Made by a program: the position numbers and the translations under genes. From Hamadaea sp013361475 (GTDB lineage Bacteria > Actinomycetota > Actinomycetes > Mycobacteriales > Micromonosporaceae): a stretch of DNA of 64,000 nucleotides. This document shows, one piece after another, positions 34,592 to 43,090 of the stretch; position 1 is the stretch's first letter, and each line of letters opens with the position of its first letter. The notes under the pieces were generated by a model. It ran no database searches, was not told the origin of the DNA, and saw only the letters and a list, made by a program, of their open reading frames with translations. Where the stretch lies: contig NZ_JBFAHM010000001.1 in NCBI RefSeq assembly GCF_040654195.1, forward strand, positions 434,001 through 498,000. Reading direction: 5' to 3'.

Positions 34592-36590
34592 GCGCCCGTG
34601 GTTCTGGTTCGTGCTCGTCGCGGCCGCGATCGCGGTGTTCTTCGCGACCTACAGCAGCTCGGGGACCTACCGCGACGTCGATACCTCGGTCGCGCTCGCA
34701 GAGCTCAACAAGCCGGACAACGTCAAGAAGGTCCTGATTCAGGACAAGGAGCAGACGATTCAGCTCGAGCTGGCCAACAAGGCCAAGTTCGGCAGCGTCG
34801 AGACCGACAAGATCCAGGCCGAGTATCCCGCGCAGAGCGCCGATTACATCTTCGACCAGGTCCGGAACGCGAACCTCGCCGACGGCGGGAGCTACAACAC
34901 CGAGGTCACCCAGGACTCCTGGATCACCTCGCTGATCTTCTCCTTCGCACCGCTGCTGCTCATCGTCCTGTTCTTCTTCATCATGATGTCGCAGATGCAG
35001 GGCGGCGGCTCGCGAGTGCTCAACTTCGGCAAGTCCAAGGCCAAACTGGTCAGCAAGGACATGCCGAAGACCACCTTCGCCGACGTGGCGGGGGCCGAGG
35101 AAGCCGTCGAGGAACTGCACGAGATCAAGGACTTCCTGCAGAATCCCTCGAAGTACCAGGCACTCGGCGCCAAGATCCCGAAGGGCGTCCTGCTCTTCGG
35201 CCCGCCCGGAACCGGTAAGACGCTGCTCGCCCGGGCGGTCGCCGGCGAGGCGGGGGTCCCGTTCTACTCGATCTCCGGCTCGGACTTCGTCGAGATGTTC
35301 GTCGGCGTCGGTGCGTCCCGCGTACGTGATCTCTTCGAGCAGGCGAAGTCGAACGCTCCGGCGATCGTCTTCGTCGACGAGATCGACGCCGTGGGCCGCC
35401 ACCGTGGCGCCGGCCTCGGCGGTGGCCACGACGAGCGGGAGCAGACGCTGAACCAGCTGCTCGTCGAGATGGACGGCTTCGACGCGAAGGGCGGCGTCAT
35501 CCTGATCGCCGCGACCAACCGGCCGGACATCCTCGACCCGGCGCTGCTGCGCCCGGGCCGGTTCGACCGGCAGATCGCCGTCGACACGCCGGACATGGAG
35601 GGCCGCAAGGCGATCCTCCGGGTCCACGCCAAGGGCAAGCCGTTCACGCCCGACGTCGACCTCGATGCGGTGGCTCGGCGTACGCCGGGCTTCACCGGCG
35701 CGGATCTCGCGAACGTGATCAACGAGTCGGCGCTGTTGACCGCCCGCAACGACAAGCGGGCGATCACCAACGACTACCTCGAGGAGTCGATCGACCGCGT
35801 CGTCGCCGGCCCGCAGCGGCGTACTCGGGTCATGTCCGACCACGAGAAGAAGATCACGGCCTACCACGAGGGCGGCCACGCCCTGGTGGCGCACGCGATG
35901 CCGCACTCGGCCCCGGTCCACAAGGTCACCATCCTGTCGCGCGGGCGGTCGCTCGGGCACACGCTGGTCCTGCCGACCGAGGACAAGTACACGCAGACGC
36001 GGGCCGAGATGATCGACACCCTGGCATACGCGCTGGGTGGCCGGGCCGCCGAGGAGCTCGTCTTCCACGAGCCCACCACCGGCGCCGGCAACGACATCGA
36101 GAAGGCGTCGGCGATCGCGCGGGCCATGGTCACCCAGTACGGCATGAGCTCCAAGCTCGGTGCGGTCAAGTACGGCACCAGCGGCGACGAGCCGTTCCTG
36201 GGACGCAGCTACGGTCACGAGAAGGACTACTCCGACTCGATCGCGGCCGAGATCGACGCCGAGGTTCGGGCGCTGATCGAGCTGGCGCACGACGAGGCGT
36301 ACGCGGTGCTCGTGGAGTACCGCGACGTGCTCGACAACATCGTGCTGGAGCTGATCGAGAAGGAGACCCTCTCGACGGCCGACATGAACCGGATCTGCGC
36401 CCGGGTCACCAAGCGTCCGCCGATGGCCCCGTTCAACGGGTTCGGGAAGCGTACGCCGTCCGACCTGCCGCCGGTGCAGACCGCTGCGGAGCGCGCGGCG
36501 GCCGGTTCGGCCTCGGCCGGTTCCGCGGCCGCGACCGGCGGCCCGCAGTCGGTGACCGACGGCGCGACCCTGATCGAGGGGTCGAACTGA
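34569..36590 (+). CDS. ftsH: ATP-dependent zinc metalloprotease FtsH
   Basis: A 673-residue membrane AAA+ protease that removes misfolded membrane proteins and short-lived regulators. Two transmembrane helices (about 12-31 and 115-137) flank an extracytoplasmic domain. The AAA domain has Walker A FGPPGTGKT (about 208-216), Walker B IVFVDEIDAVGRHRGAG, and the pore motif FVGVGASRVRD. The zinc site is HEGGH near residue 431. The Ala/Gly-rich tail is dispensable in the family. The ATG at 34569 gives the conserved short cytoplasmic N-terminus but lies 31 bases from the nearest Shine-Dalgarno. folE follows 14 bases after the stop. Confidence 0.95.
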   Translation: MERLPFYKRPWFWFVLVAAAIAVFFATYSSSGTYRDVDTSVALAELNKPDNVKKVLIQDKEQTIQLELANKAKFGSVETDKIQAEYPAQSADYIFDQVRNANLADGGSYNTEVTQDSWITSLIFSFAPLLLIVLFFFIMMSQMQGGGSRVLNFGKSKAKLVSKDMPKTTFADVAGAEEAVEELHEIKDFLQNPSKYQALGAKIPKGVLLFGPPGTGKTLLARAVAGEAGVPFYSISGSDFVEMFVGVGASRVRDLFEQAKSNAPAIVFVDEIDAVGRHRGAGLGGGHDEREQTLNQLLVEMDGFDAKGGVILIAATNRPDILDPALLRPGRFDRQIAVDTPDMEGRKAILRVHAKGKPFTPDVDLDAVARRTPGFTGADLANVINESALLTARNDKRAITNDYLEESIDRVVAGPQRRTRVMSDHEKKITAYHEGGHALVAHAMPHSAPVHKVTILSRGRSLGHTLVLPTEDKYTQTRAEMIDTLAYALGGRAAEELVFHEPTTGAGNDIEKASAIARAMVTQYGMSSKLGAVKYGTSGDEPFLGRSYGHEKDYSDSIAAEIDAEVRALIELAHDEAYAVLVEYRDVLDNIVLELIEKETLSTADMNRICARVTKRPPMAPFNGFGKRTPSDLPPVQTAAERAAAGSASAGSAAATGGPQSVTDGATLIEGSN

Positions 36591-36603
36591 ACAGCAGCAC
36601 CCC

Positions 36604-36643
36604 GGTGACCCCGGACCCCGTTGACGCGGGTTCCGGGGTCACC
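36604..36643 (+). promoter_or_regulatory. 17-bp hairpin covering the folE start codon
   Basis: GGTGACCCCGGACCCCG (36604-36620) pairs with CGGGTTCCGGGGTCACC (36627-36643): 16 Watson-Crick pairs plus one G-T, with a 6-base loop. The folE GTG (36605-36607) is inside the left arm. It begins 13 bases after the ftsH stop, so it could be an ftsH terminator, a translational brake on folE, or both. Confidence 0.75.
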
Positions 36644-37279
36644 GCTTCCGAACTGGACCTGCTCGCTGCCCGCCTGGTCGACGGGTCCATCAACGGCGGC
36701 CCCGTCGAGAAGGCCGTCGACCTCGAGCGCATCGAGCGCGCCGTACGCGAGATCCTGATCGCCGTCGGCGAGGATCCCGATCGGGACGGCCTGGTCAAGA
36801 CACCTGAGCGGGTGGCCCGGGCGTACGCCGAACTCTTCGCCGGCCTTCGGGTGGATCCGCGGCGGGTGCTGCGGACCACGTTCGAGGCCGATCACGAGGA
36901 GATGGTCCTCGTGCGCGACATCGAGGTCTTCAGCCTCTGCGAACACCATCTGCTGCCTTTCCGGGGCGTGGCCCACATCGGCTACATCCCGAACGAGGAC
37001 GGCCGGATCACCGGACTGTCCAAACTGGCCCGCCTGGTCGAGGTCTACGCCCGCCGTCCGCAGGTCCAGGAGCGCCTCACCTCGCAGATCGCCGACCTGC
37101 TGGAAAGCCAGCTCGGGGCGCGCGGCGTGATCGTGGTGCTCGAGTGCGAGCACATGTGCATGGAGATGCGTGGCATCCGGAAGGCCGGCGCGCGTACGGT
37201 GACGAGTGCGGTGCGCGGCATCCTCCGCTCGGACTCGAAGACCCGCACCGAGGCGCTGACCCTCATCAGCGGCCGGTAG
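36605..37279 (+). CDS. folE: GTP cyclohydrolase I
   Basis: A 224-residue FolE that converts GTP to 7,8-dihydroneopterin triphosphate, the first step of folate synthesis. Zinc and active-site motifs are SLCEHHLLPFRG and ECEHMCMEMRGI; also LSKLARLVEVYARRPQVQERLT and TSAVRGIL. An extra 40-residue N-terminus precedes the conserved IERAVREILIAVGEDPDRDG. No ATG, GTG or TTG occurs in frame between 36605 and that core, so GTG 36605 is the only start unless a rare codon is used, and it lies in a strong hairpin. Normally followed by folP, which is 21 kb downstream here. Confidence 0.93.
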   Translation: MTPDPVDAGSGVTASELDLLAARLVDGSINGGPVEKAVDLERIERAVREILIAVGEDPDRDGLVKTPERVARAYAELFAGLRVDPRRVLRTTFEADHEEMVLVRDIEVFSLCEHHLLPFRGVAHIGYIPNEDGRITGLSKLARLVEVYARRPQVQERLTSQIADLLESQLGARGVIVVLECEHMCMEMRGIRKAGARTVTSAVRGILRSDSKTRTEALTLISGR

Positions 37280-37282
37280 CCG

Positions 37283-38161
37283 TCAGGGGCACCAGCCCCG
37301 AGCCAGCAGCACCGCTCGCAGCTCCCGGACGATGGTCGCCTGTTCGCGGTCGACGCGATACCGGTGGACCCGCAGGACGCGCCAGTCCGCCTCCTCATAG
37401 CCCTCACCGCCGTCACCTGGTCGCGAGAAGACCAGCGCCACCCGGAACCGGGGCCAGCCGAGTTCGGGCTGCAGCAGCACGCCGCGGGGACCTTCCACTG
37501 TGTAATGCGGGATCGGCCGGGGCAGCCCCTGTTGCAGGACGGCCAGCCGGAGCCGGGATGCGTCGGCGTCCCTGGAACGCCCGTCCGCCAGCTGGAAGGC
37601 GTGCTCTGCCTTCCGATACCCGCGGACGCCGGTTCGGCTCTCTGCGTACGCCTGAAGCTCGTCGGGAGTGACCAGCGCCCGCGCGAGCAGCCCGTCGAGG
37701 GTGGGGATGGCCTGTTCCAGCGAAAGCGACGCGGCCAGGTCCCATGCGGTACGCCGGGGCGACGTGACCATGAGCCCGTCGAGCACGTCGACGTCGGGCG
37801 GGTCGAGGGCGGTCTGGTGCACCTTGACCGCGGACCAGCCGCCCGGCTTGGCCGGCGGCGGAACCGTGACGTGCACCGGATCCCCGTAGTCGGCAGCGAG
37901 GTCGACGCCGTGCAGCCATGCCGCCGACGTATGCGAGAAGCAGGCCCGGCCGGGCAGGACGAGGGCGGCGGCGTGACAGTCGACCCCGTGGTCGAGCAGT
38001 ACGCGCGAGTCGACGTAGATGTCGCGGCGGACGCGCCGCCACTCCTTGGTACGCAGTTGGTCGGTGGTCAGCAGCCCCTCGGCGACGGCGGCGCTGCCCC
38101 GGAACACCGTGAAGCTGAGTTCGGCGGGGCGGTCAAGCAGTTCCTCCATGACAGAGAACAT
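37283..38161 (-). CDS. DUF559-like protein with AbiEi-type N-terminal domain
   Basis: A protein of 292 residues from ATG 38161 (280 from ATG 38149). The N-half matches a layout common in actinobacterial AbiEi/DUF559 proteins: GLLTTDQLRTKEWRRVRRDIYVD, a winged-helix start, then CFSHTSAAWLHGVDL and a VTSPRRTAWDLA motif. The C-half aligns with the DUF559 (Vsr-like endonuclease) region, but the usual E-Y-D-G and H-x-x-D-R catalytic motifs are not evident: the strand reads FRVALVFSRPGDGG. So the nuclease may be dead. Last gene of a four-gene minus-strand operon, ending 3 bases from folE's stop. Confidence 0.72.
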   Translation of the reverse strand: MFSVMEELLDRPAELSFTVFRGSAAVAEGLLTTDQLRTKEWRRVRRDIYVDSRVLLDHGVDCHAAALVLPGRACFSHTSAAWLHGVDLAADYGDPVHVTVPPPAKPGGWSAVKVHQTALDPPDVDVLDGLMVTSPRRTAWDLAASLSLEQAIPTLDGLLARALVTPDELQAYAESRTGVRGYRKAEHAFQLADGRSRDADASRLRLAVLQQGLPRPIPHYTVEGPRGVLLQPELGWPRFRVALVFSRPGDGGEGYEEADWRVLRVHRYRVDREQATIVRELRAVLLARGWCP

Positions 38162-38259
38162 TCGCGTCCCGCGTACGGCTGGCTCAATGCCTGTGGACAA
38201 CGGGCCGCGCGTGATCGGCGGAGGGGTGTGGACGGCGTTGCGGGACCTTTGTGGATCTG

Positions 38260-38520
38260 TTATGCGGTGGCCCGCCACGCGTCCGCGTCGCCGATGGCCC
38301 CCGTGGCCAGGGTATGCGCCTCGTTGAGCCGCTCCCGGGCCTGTTCCAGCTTGCTGATCGCGTCGATGAGCGTGGGGGAGACTGTCCCGGCGGCGGTCAG
38401 CCGGAGCATCATGAGTGCCTCGTCGAAGGTCTGCCCGACCGCCCGCAGCCGGATCAGCGCCTCGCCCGTCTGCGACACCGTGGCCGCCACCCGCACCTTG
38501 ACGTCCTCGACGCTGCTCAT
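38260..38520 (-). CDS. Small helical protein of the FtsK-like operon
   Basis: An 86-residue, Ala-rich, almost fully helical protein: EDVKVRVAATVSQTGEALIR, a loop near TAAGTVSPTL, then AISKLEQARERLNEAHTLA. Its size and helical-hairpin look are reminiscent of WXG100/Esx proteins, but no W-x-G is present. No signal peptide or membrane helix. It follows the coiled-coil membrane protein gene with a 27-base gap in the same operon. Function unknown; an Esx-like substrate or chaperone of the FtsK-like ATPase is possible (inference). Confidence 0.68.
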   Translation of the reverse strand: MSSVEDVKVRVAATVSQTGEALIRLRAVGQTFDEALMMLRLTAAGTVSPTLIDAISKLEQARERLNEAHTLATGAIGDADAWRATA

Positions 38521-38547
38521 CGACCTACCTCACGATCCAGAGAGATG

Positions 38548-39249
38548 TCACCGGGTGATCCAGAGAAGCGTGAAGACCGCGGTCGACAGGAGCAGCGGCA
38601 ACGCGACCACGGCCAGCCCCACCGCGGCCGTCCTCGTCCGGCTGACGACGCCGGTGACGATCCAGCCGATGCCGAACGCGCCGAACCCCAGCAGGAAGCC
38701 GGTGCACCCGGCGTAGAGCGGGCGCGTCCGCTCGTCCACGAGCAGCACGAACACGATCTGCGCCAGCAGCGCCACCGCGGCGAGACCACCGTAGACCCCG
38801 AGGTTCCGCGTGGTCGCCGACGGCGGCCGCGTGGGCGCCTGCGCCAACGCGCCGTCCGCGACGTCCACAGTCGACATCGCCTGCCGCAGCGCCGCCAGCA
38901 CCACGGCCGGACCGCCCGTGACGGCCCGCTCCGCGCTCGCCGTCTCCGCCGGGCTCGGCACCAGCACCGGCATCGGGCGACCGCTCACCGTCGCCATCTC
39001 GGCCATCCGCTGCTGCTGCAACGCGAGCCGCGCGCGGATCGGCGGCAACTCCTCCCGTGCCGCACGCACCGCCGACTGCTCCGCCGCGACACCTGCGGCC
39101 GCCTCACGGCGAACCGCGTCCAGGCGCTCGGCCGCCTCCAGGTACTCCTGCCAGACCCCGGTCAGCTGCCGACCGCCGTCGCCCGCCGCCCGTCCGCCGC
39201 TCTCCGCCGCCGGGTCGTCGTCGCTCATGCCCGCGCTGTCGTCGCTCAT
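38548..39249 (-). CDS. Coiled-coil membrane protein with C-terminal helices
   Basis: A 233-residue protein. An acidic N-terminus (about 1-30) is followed by a long helical, coiled-coil-prone region (about 30-90, WQEYLEAAERLDAVRREAAA onward). After a linker come four hydrophobic segments from about 145 to 230, including LGVYGGLAAVALLAQIVFVLL. The family was not recognised. Its ATG overlaps the TGA of the FtsK-like ATPase gene (ATGA), so the two are coupled and the product is a good candidate for the membrane anchor or channel of that ATPase. An internal ATG at 39228 is an alternative start. Confidence 0.72.
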   Translation of the reverse strand: MSDDSAGMSDDDPAAESGGRAAGDGGRQLTGVWQEYLEAAERLDAVRREAAAGVAAEQSAVRAAREELPPIRARLALQQQRMAEMATVSGRPMPVLVPSPAETASAERAVTGGPAVVLAALRQAMSTVDVADGALAQAPTRPPSATTRNLGVYGGLAAVALLAQIVFVLLVDERTRPLYAGCTGFLLGFGAFGIGWIVTGVVSRTRTAAVGLAVVALPLLLSTAVFTLLWITR

Positions 39250-41960
39250 TGGCCGGCCGCCGATCGCCCGCGCGGCGCTGTCTGTTCGTAGGACCCGGCT
39301 TGTTCACGGGGCGTCGCTTGTCCGGGGGGCGCTGCTTGTTCGCGGGGCGTCGCTTCGCTCGCTTGTTCGCGGGGGGTCGCTTGCCCGCGGGGCGTCGCTT
39401 CGCTCGTTTGCTCGCGGGGGGTCGTGAAGGGCACCATCACGGCGGTCAGGCCCGTGTGCCGGTCGTGGACCAGCGCGCGGCCCGGCCGCGGCTCCCACTG
39501 GATCGACTCGCCCAGCATCAACGCCACCTCAGGCCCCGGCACGTTCAAGAACACCAACCCGGCCACATCCTCCCGGCCCGTGGAGAACCCGACGTCCTCG
39601 GAGAACCGGCGCAGCTGCCGCCACCAGCCCAGCAGGTGCAAGCCTCGGCCCGGGTCCTCGCGGATCAGCGTCCGCGCCTCGCTCCCGGCCGTCTCCATCC
39701 CCCAGACCACGAGATACGCGTTGACGCGTGCCACGGTTTCCGGGATGTCGGCCTTCTCGGTGGTGATCGCGTCGTGGCCTTGGCTCTGCAGCTCAGCCCG
39801 CAGCGCCTCGACGGCGGCCACGCTCTGCGGGATCATCGGCGCCAGGACGAACCGGACCGAGCCCGGCCGATGCTGGGCGGCCAGGGACCGAACCGCCGCG
39901 ACCAGGATGTCGGCGCCCTCGGCCGACGGCCCCAGGACGGCCAGATGCCGGCCGGGCGTCGCGTCGAACGGGAACGCGACGGTCGTCATGTTCACGTCGA
40001 CCTGCCGCCCCAGCAGAGCCGCCTTCGTCGTCTCGGTCTGGGTCTCCTTCAGCGCCTGGTACAGCGGATCGTTGTCGAGATGCTGCTCGGCGTATCCGGA
40101 GAAGACCACCGGCGGCTCGTCGTGCTCGTCGCGGGCCTGCCACAGCCGTTGCCGCAACGCTGTCAGGATCTGCTGGTCGGCGTGCGGATCGGGGAACCGG
40201 ACGAGCTTCTCGTGGGCCCGCCGGGAACCCCGCGGCCCGCCGAGGCCGCCCGCGGTGTTCACGATCGCCGTGCCCAACTGCAACGTCGCCGCCGACTCGT
40301 TCGTCGGTTCGAGCACGTCCGCGCCGCCCGGCAGCGCCACGCGTACGGGGAACTGGCCGAAGATGGAGTCGCGCTTGGCGTAGAGCGCCTCGATGCCCCG
40401 CACGGTCTGGCTCGCCAGAATCAGATGTATGCCGAACGACCGCCCCTTGCGGGCGACCGATTCGAGCAGCGCCACCGCCTCGGTGGCGATCCGGTCGGTC
40501 CCGGCCAGCAGCACCTGGAACTCGTCGATCACACAGACGATCCGGGGCAGCGTCTCACCAAGGTTCCGCAGGTCCACATAACGCGATACGCCGTTGGCCT
40601 TGAACATCTCGGCCCGCCGCGTCATCTCCGCGTCCAGCTCCCGCAGCACGGCCAACCCGTATGTGCGATCGCTCTCGACCCCGACCGCGCGCGCGTGCGG
40701 CAGCCAACTCGCGTCCCGAGGCGTCGGGATGAACTCGGAGAACGACACGCCCTCCTTGAAGTCCAGCAGGTAGAGGGCCAGCTCCTCCGGGTCGTACCGC
40801 GTACATAATCCGTAGAGGACGTCGATGAGGAACGCCGTCTTCCCGCCACCCGACCGGCCACCGACGAGCCAGTGCGGGGTCAGATCGGCGAAGTGCAGAC
40901 TGATCGGCGTCTCCCCGGAGATGCCCACCGTCACGCTCAGACCGCCCGCCGACGACTCCGCCCACCAGCCGTGATCCGGATCCGGCAGCAGATCCAGCAA
41001 ATGCACCGAGCCCTGCTGGGCGAACTGCGACCCCAACTCCTGACACACGCGGTCGATCAGCTCCAACGGCGGATCGGGGTCGAGATAGACGGGAACGTTG
41101 AACGGCTCCCGGCTCCGGCTCAACGACGCCCCCGGCGGATTGCCGACGAGCACATGCGGATTGCGTACGGAGATCTCGGTCGCCAACGGCAGCCGATCCT
41201 GCGTCGTCTCCGGCGTCAACGGTGCTGGCGGCCACCCGGCCACCACCATGTGCAGCCCATGCGCCGGACCCCGCTTGGCGAGGTCGACGATCCGGGCCAA
41301 GTCCGACGCGTCGGCCAACGCCGGCAGCCCGGCGATCACCAGCAACATGCTCCGGTCGCGACGCCTCGGTTTCGCCTTACGCTCCTGATCCGGGCGGCTG
41401 GGGCGTACCCAGTGCTCCGCCTCGGCGAGCACCGCCCGCAAGCCCTCCCGATCCGTCGCCGGCTCCGGCAGCAGACCAGTCTCCGACAGCGCCGCGAACG
41501 GCCCGAACACGTGCCCGTGCCCATCCACCGCCCGCACGATCAACGTCCCGGACGGCGCGGTAGCAAGCAACCGAACCACGATGCTCCGGATCGCCCCCGT
41601 CACCCGAGCGTCCCGAGCATCGGCCGAGAACGCCAAATGCCCCACGCCCAACAACGGCACAATCAACGGGAACCGGGCATCGTCCAACGGCTGCGCCGTC
41701 CCCACCCGCACATACTCCGGACGACGCTGACCGCCCAGCGGCGTACTGGCCGGCAGAGCGTCCAGCGGCTGCCCCAACCAACTCGGGGCCAGACTATGCG
41801 CCGCCGAACGCAGCCGCTCCGCCAACTCATGCTGCTCGGCGATATCCGTCCGCGGCAACGGCAGATAGGTGTCCAACGCACCAGCCGCCGCCGCGACAAC
41901 CGCCGCCGCGTGCCGGTGCAAGCCGGCCGCCTGATCGAGAGGTGCGCTCGCCTCCGCCAC
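39246..41960 (-). CDS. FtsK/SpoIIIE-domain ATPase (single-motor, T7SS-like)
   Basis: A 904-residue protein with one intact FtsK/SpoIIIE motor. Residues 1-330 form an EccC-like, nucleotide-fold N-terminal half without P-loop. The motor has Walker A VGGRSGGGKTAF with K374 and Walker B VCVIDEF with D479, followed by ILASQTVRGIE. A second, degenerate ATPase-like half (about 650-830) reads AVLGPSAEGADILV in place of a P-loop. The tail (about 845-895) is a Thr-Pro-Arg-Glu-Gln repeat. No transmembrane helix. GTG 41960 has GGGAGG upstream. Likely moves protein or DNA together with the membrane protein encoded next to it. Confidence 0.83.
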   Translation of the reverse strand: MAEASAPLDQAAGLHRHAAAVVAAAAGALDTYLPLPRTDIAEQHELAERLRSAAHSLAPSWLGQPLDALPASTPLGGQRRPEYVRVGTAQPLDDARFPLIVPLLGVGHLAFSADARDARVTGAIRSIVVRLLATAPSGTLIVRAVDGHGHVFGPFAALSETGLLPEPATDREGLRAVLAEAEHWVRPSRPDQERKAKPRRRDRSMLLVIAGLPALADASDLARIVDLAKRGPAHGLHMVVAGWPPAPLTPETTQDRLPLATEISVRNPHVLVGNPPGASLSRSREPFNVPVYLDPDPPLELIDRVCQELGSQFAQQGSVHLLDLLPDPDHGWWAESSAGGLSVTVGISGETPISLHFADLTPHWLVGGRSGGGKTAFLIDVLYGLCTRYDPEELALYLLDFKEGVSFSEFIPTPRDASWLPHARAVGVESDRTYGLAVLRELDAEMTRRAEMFKANGVSRYVDLRNLGETLPRIVCVIDEFQVLLAGTDRIATEAVALLESVARKGRSFGIHLILASQTVRGIEALYAKRDSIFGQFPVRVALPGGADVLEPTNESAATLQLGTAIVNTAGGLGGPRGSRRAHEKLVRFPDPHADQQILTALRQRLWQARDEHDEPPVVFSGYAEQHLDNDPLYQALKETQTETTKAALLGRQVDVNMTTVAFPFDATPGRHLAVLGPSAEGADILVAAVRSLAAQHRPGSVRFVLAPMIPQSVAAVEALRAELQSQGHDAITTEKADIPETVARVNAYLVVWGMETAGSEARTLIREDPGRGLHLLGWWRQLRRFSEDVGFSTGREDVAGLVFLNVPGPEVALMLGESIQWEPRPGRALVHDRHTGLTAVMVPFTTPREQTSEATPRGQATPREQASEATPREQAAPPGQATPREQAGSYEQTAPRGRSAAGQ
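39299..39424. repeat. Nested tandem repeat in the 3' end of the FtsK-like gene
   Basis: 18-base units of the form GCTTGTTCGCGGGGCGTC alternate with the 9-base GCTTCGCTC. Two 45-base blocks (18+9+18) lie in tandem, preceded by diverged units. It keeps the reading frame and encodes the TPREQASEATPRGQ-type tail. Confidence 0.85.
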
Positions 41961-42064
41961 GCCAGACCGCCTCCCATCTGCTTCCGGCCAAGACGGTAGC
42001 GCACGAGGCGGACATCGGCGTGTCACGCCGCGCGGCCGATCTCGATCGTGAGCGGAGACTCCGA

Positions 42065-43007
42065 CTAATGCGGGAAGTGGAGCTCGTCGTGGATCTCGAG
42101 TCGAATCGGATCGATTGTGTGCGCCTCAACCGTGTTGAGGCGCTTTGCGACGGCGATGAGGCCGCCTCGAACGTTCAGATCCGGATCGATGCGGATTTCG
42201 TCCGCGTCAAACTGGACGTGGCAGTTAGGGCACAAGCACAGCACATTTTCTGGCACATCCGGCCCACCATGAGCGATGGGATCGATGTGAGCGCCATGTG
42301 CATGAGGCTTGCCCCGGAGGACGATCCTCGTCCGACAGATCTGGCACGTGTGTCGGTGCTGCAACTTGACCCAGCTGGTCACTTTCGTGTCGCGAATCCA
42401 GCCGACCACGGAGCGCATGCCACGGACGGGCGCGACGTTGCCCTTGGGGCTGGCTTGCTTGGGATCTCTGATGAAGTCAGTCAACGTGGCAAGGTCGACC
42501 GTTAGCTGATCATCTGGATTGACAAACTCCAGAGAGTAGAAGCACATGACGAAGCCTGCTTGCCCCTTCGCACGCCAATGATCGGTCACCTTGTACAGGC
42601 CGTCGTATCTAAAGCCAGCGGAAGGTGCGAAGCGTGACTTGCGGTGCCGGCCACGGATCAGCCGAACCGGCCGGCCGGGTCGCAATACTCATGATCAACG
42701 CGGCGTTCCCACGGTCAGCTGGACCCTGGTCCTGTACTTGTCGCCCGTTGAGCTGCCCGCCGTGGCCGGTGTACTTGACCTCGTATCCCCGGTCCTCATC
42801 GTCCGGGTAGCCGCCCGACATGACAATGGACTCGGCGCCGAGTCCTGGATCGCCAACGATTCCCGCCTGCAACGCCCGATGCAGACCAGCCGCGTATACC
42901 TCGCGGCGAGACTTGAACGTCGCCAGCAGGTCAACGCCTGGAATGGGTCCGTAACGCTGGGCCGAGGGGGCAGGCATACGAATGATGGTGGCGTACAAGT
43001 ACGGCAT
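42065..43007 (-). pseudogene. SRA-HNH modification-dependent endonuclease, frameshifted
   Basis: Two overlapping frames together make one SRA-YDG/HNH protein. The 5' frame (to 42609) encodes YGPIPGVDLLATFKSRREVY and GYEVKYTGHGGQLNG, the first half of the SRA domain. The 3' frame (42685 to 42065) continues with GRPVRLIRGRH and GFRYDGLYKV, then the HNH nuclease with CQICRTRIVLRGKPHAHGAH and ENVLCLCPNCHVQFD. The break is near 42683-42690, where one extra base (or two missing) restores GNAALIMS plus RPGRPVRLIRG. SRA-HNH proteins cut DNA bearing modified cytosine. Either a natural inactivation or a sequencing error. Its base composition is lower in GC than the neighbours. Confidence 0.8.
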
Positions 43008-43090
43008 TTCCAAACTGGCTAATGTCCGCTTGCGCGGGTCATCCCGACCAGCAAATGCGGCGCCATTGTCGGCTAGGCGAGGATAGGGGT

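Noticed and set aside
42609..42700. Programmed ribosomal frameshift in the SRA-HNH gene
   Set aside because: No slippery heptamer or downstream pseudoknot was evident at the junction; a plain mutation or sequencing error is simpler.
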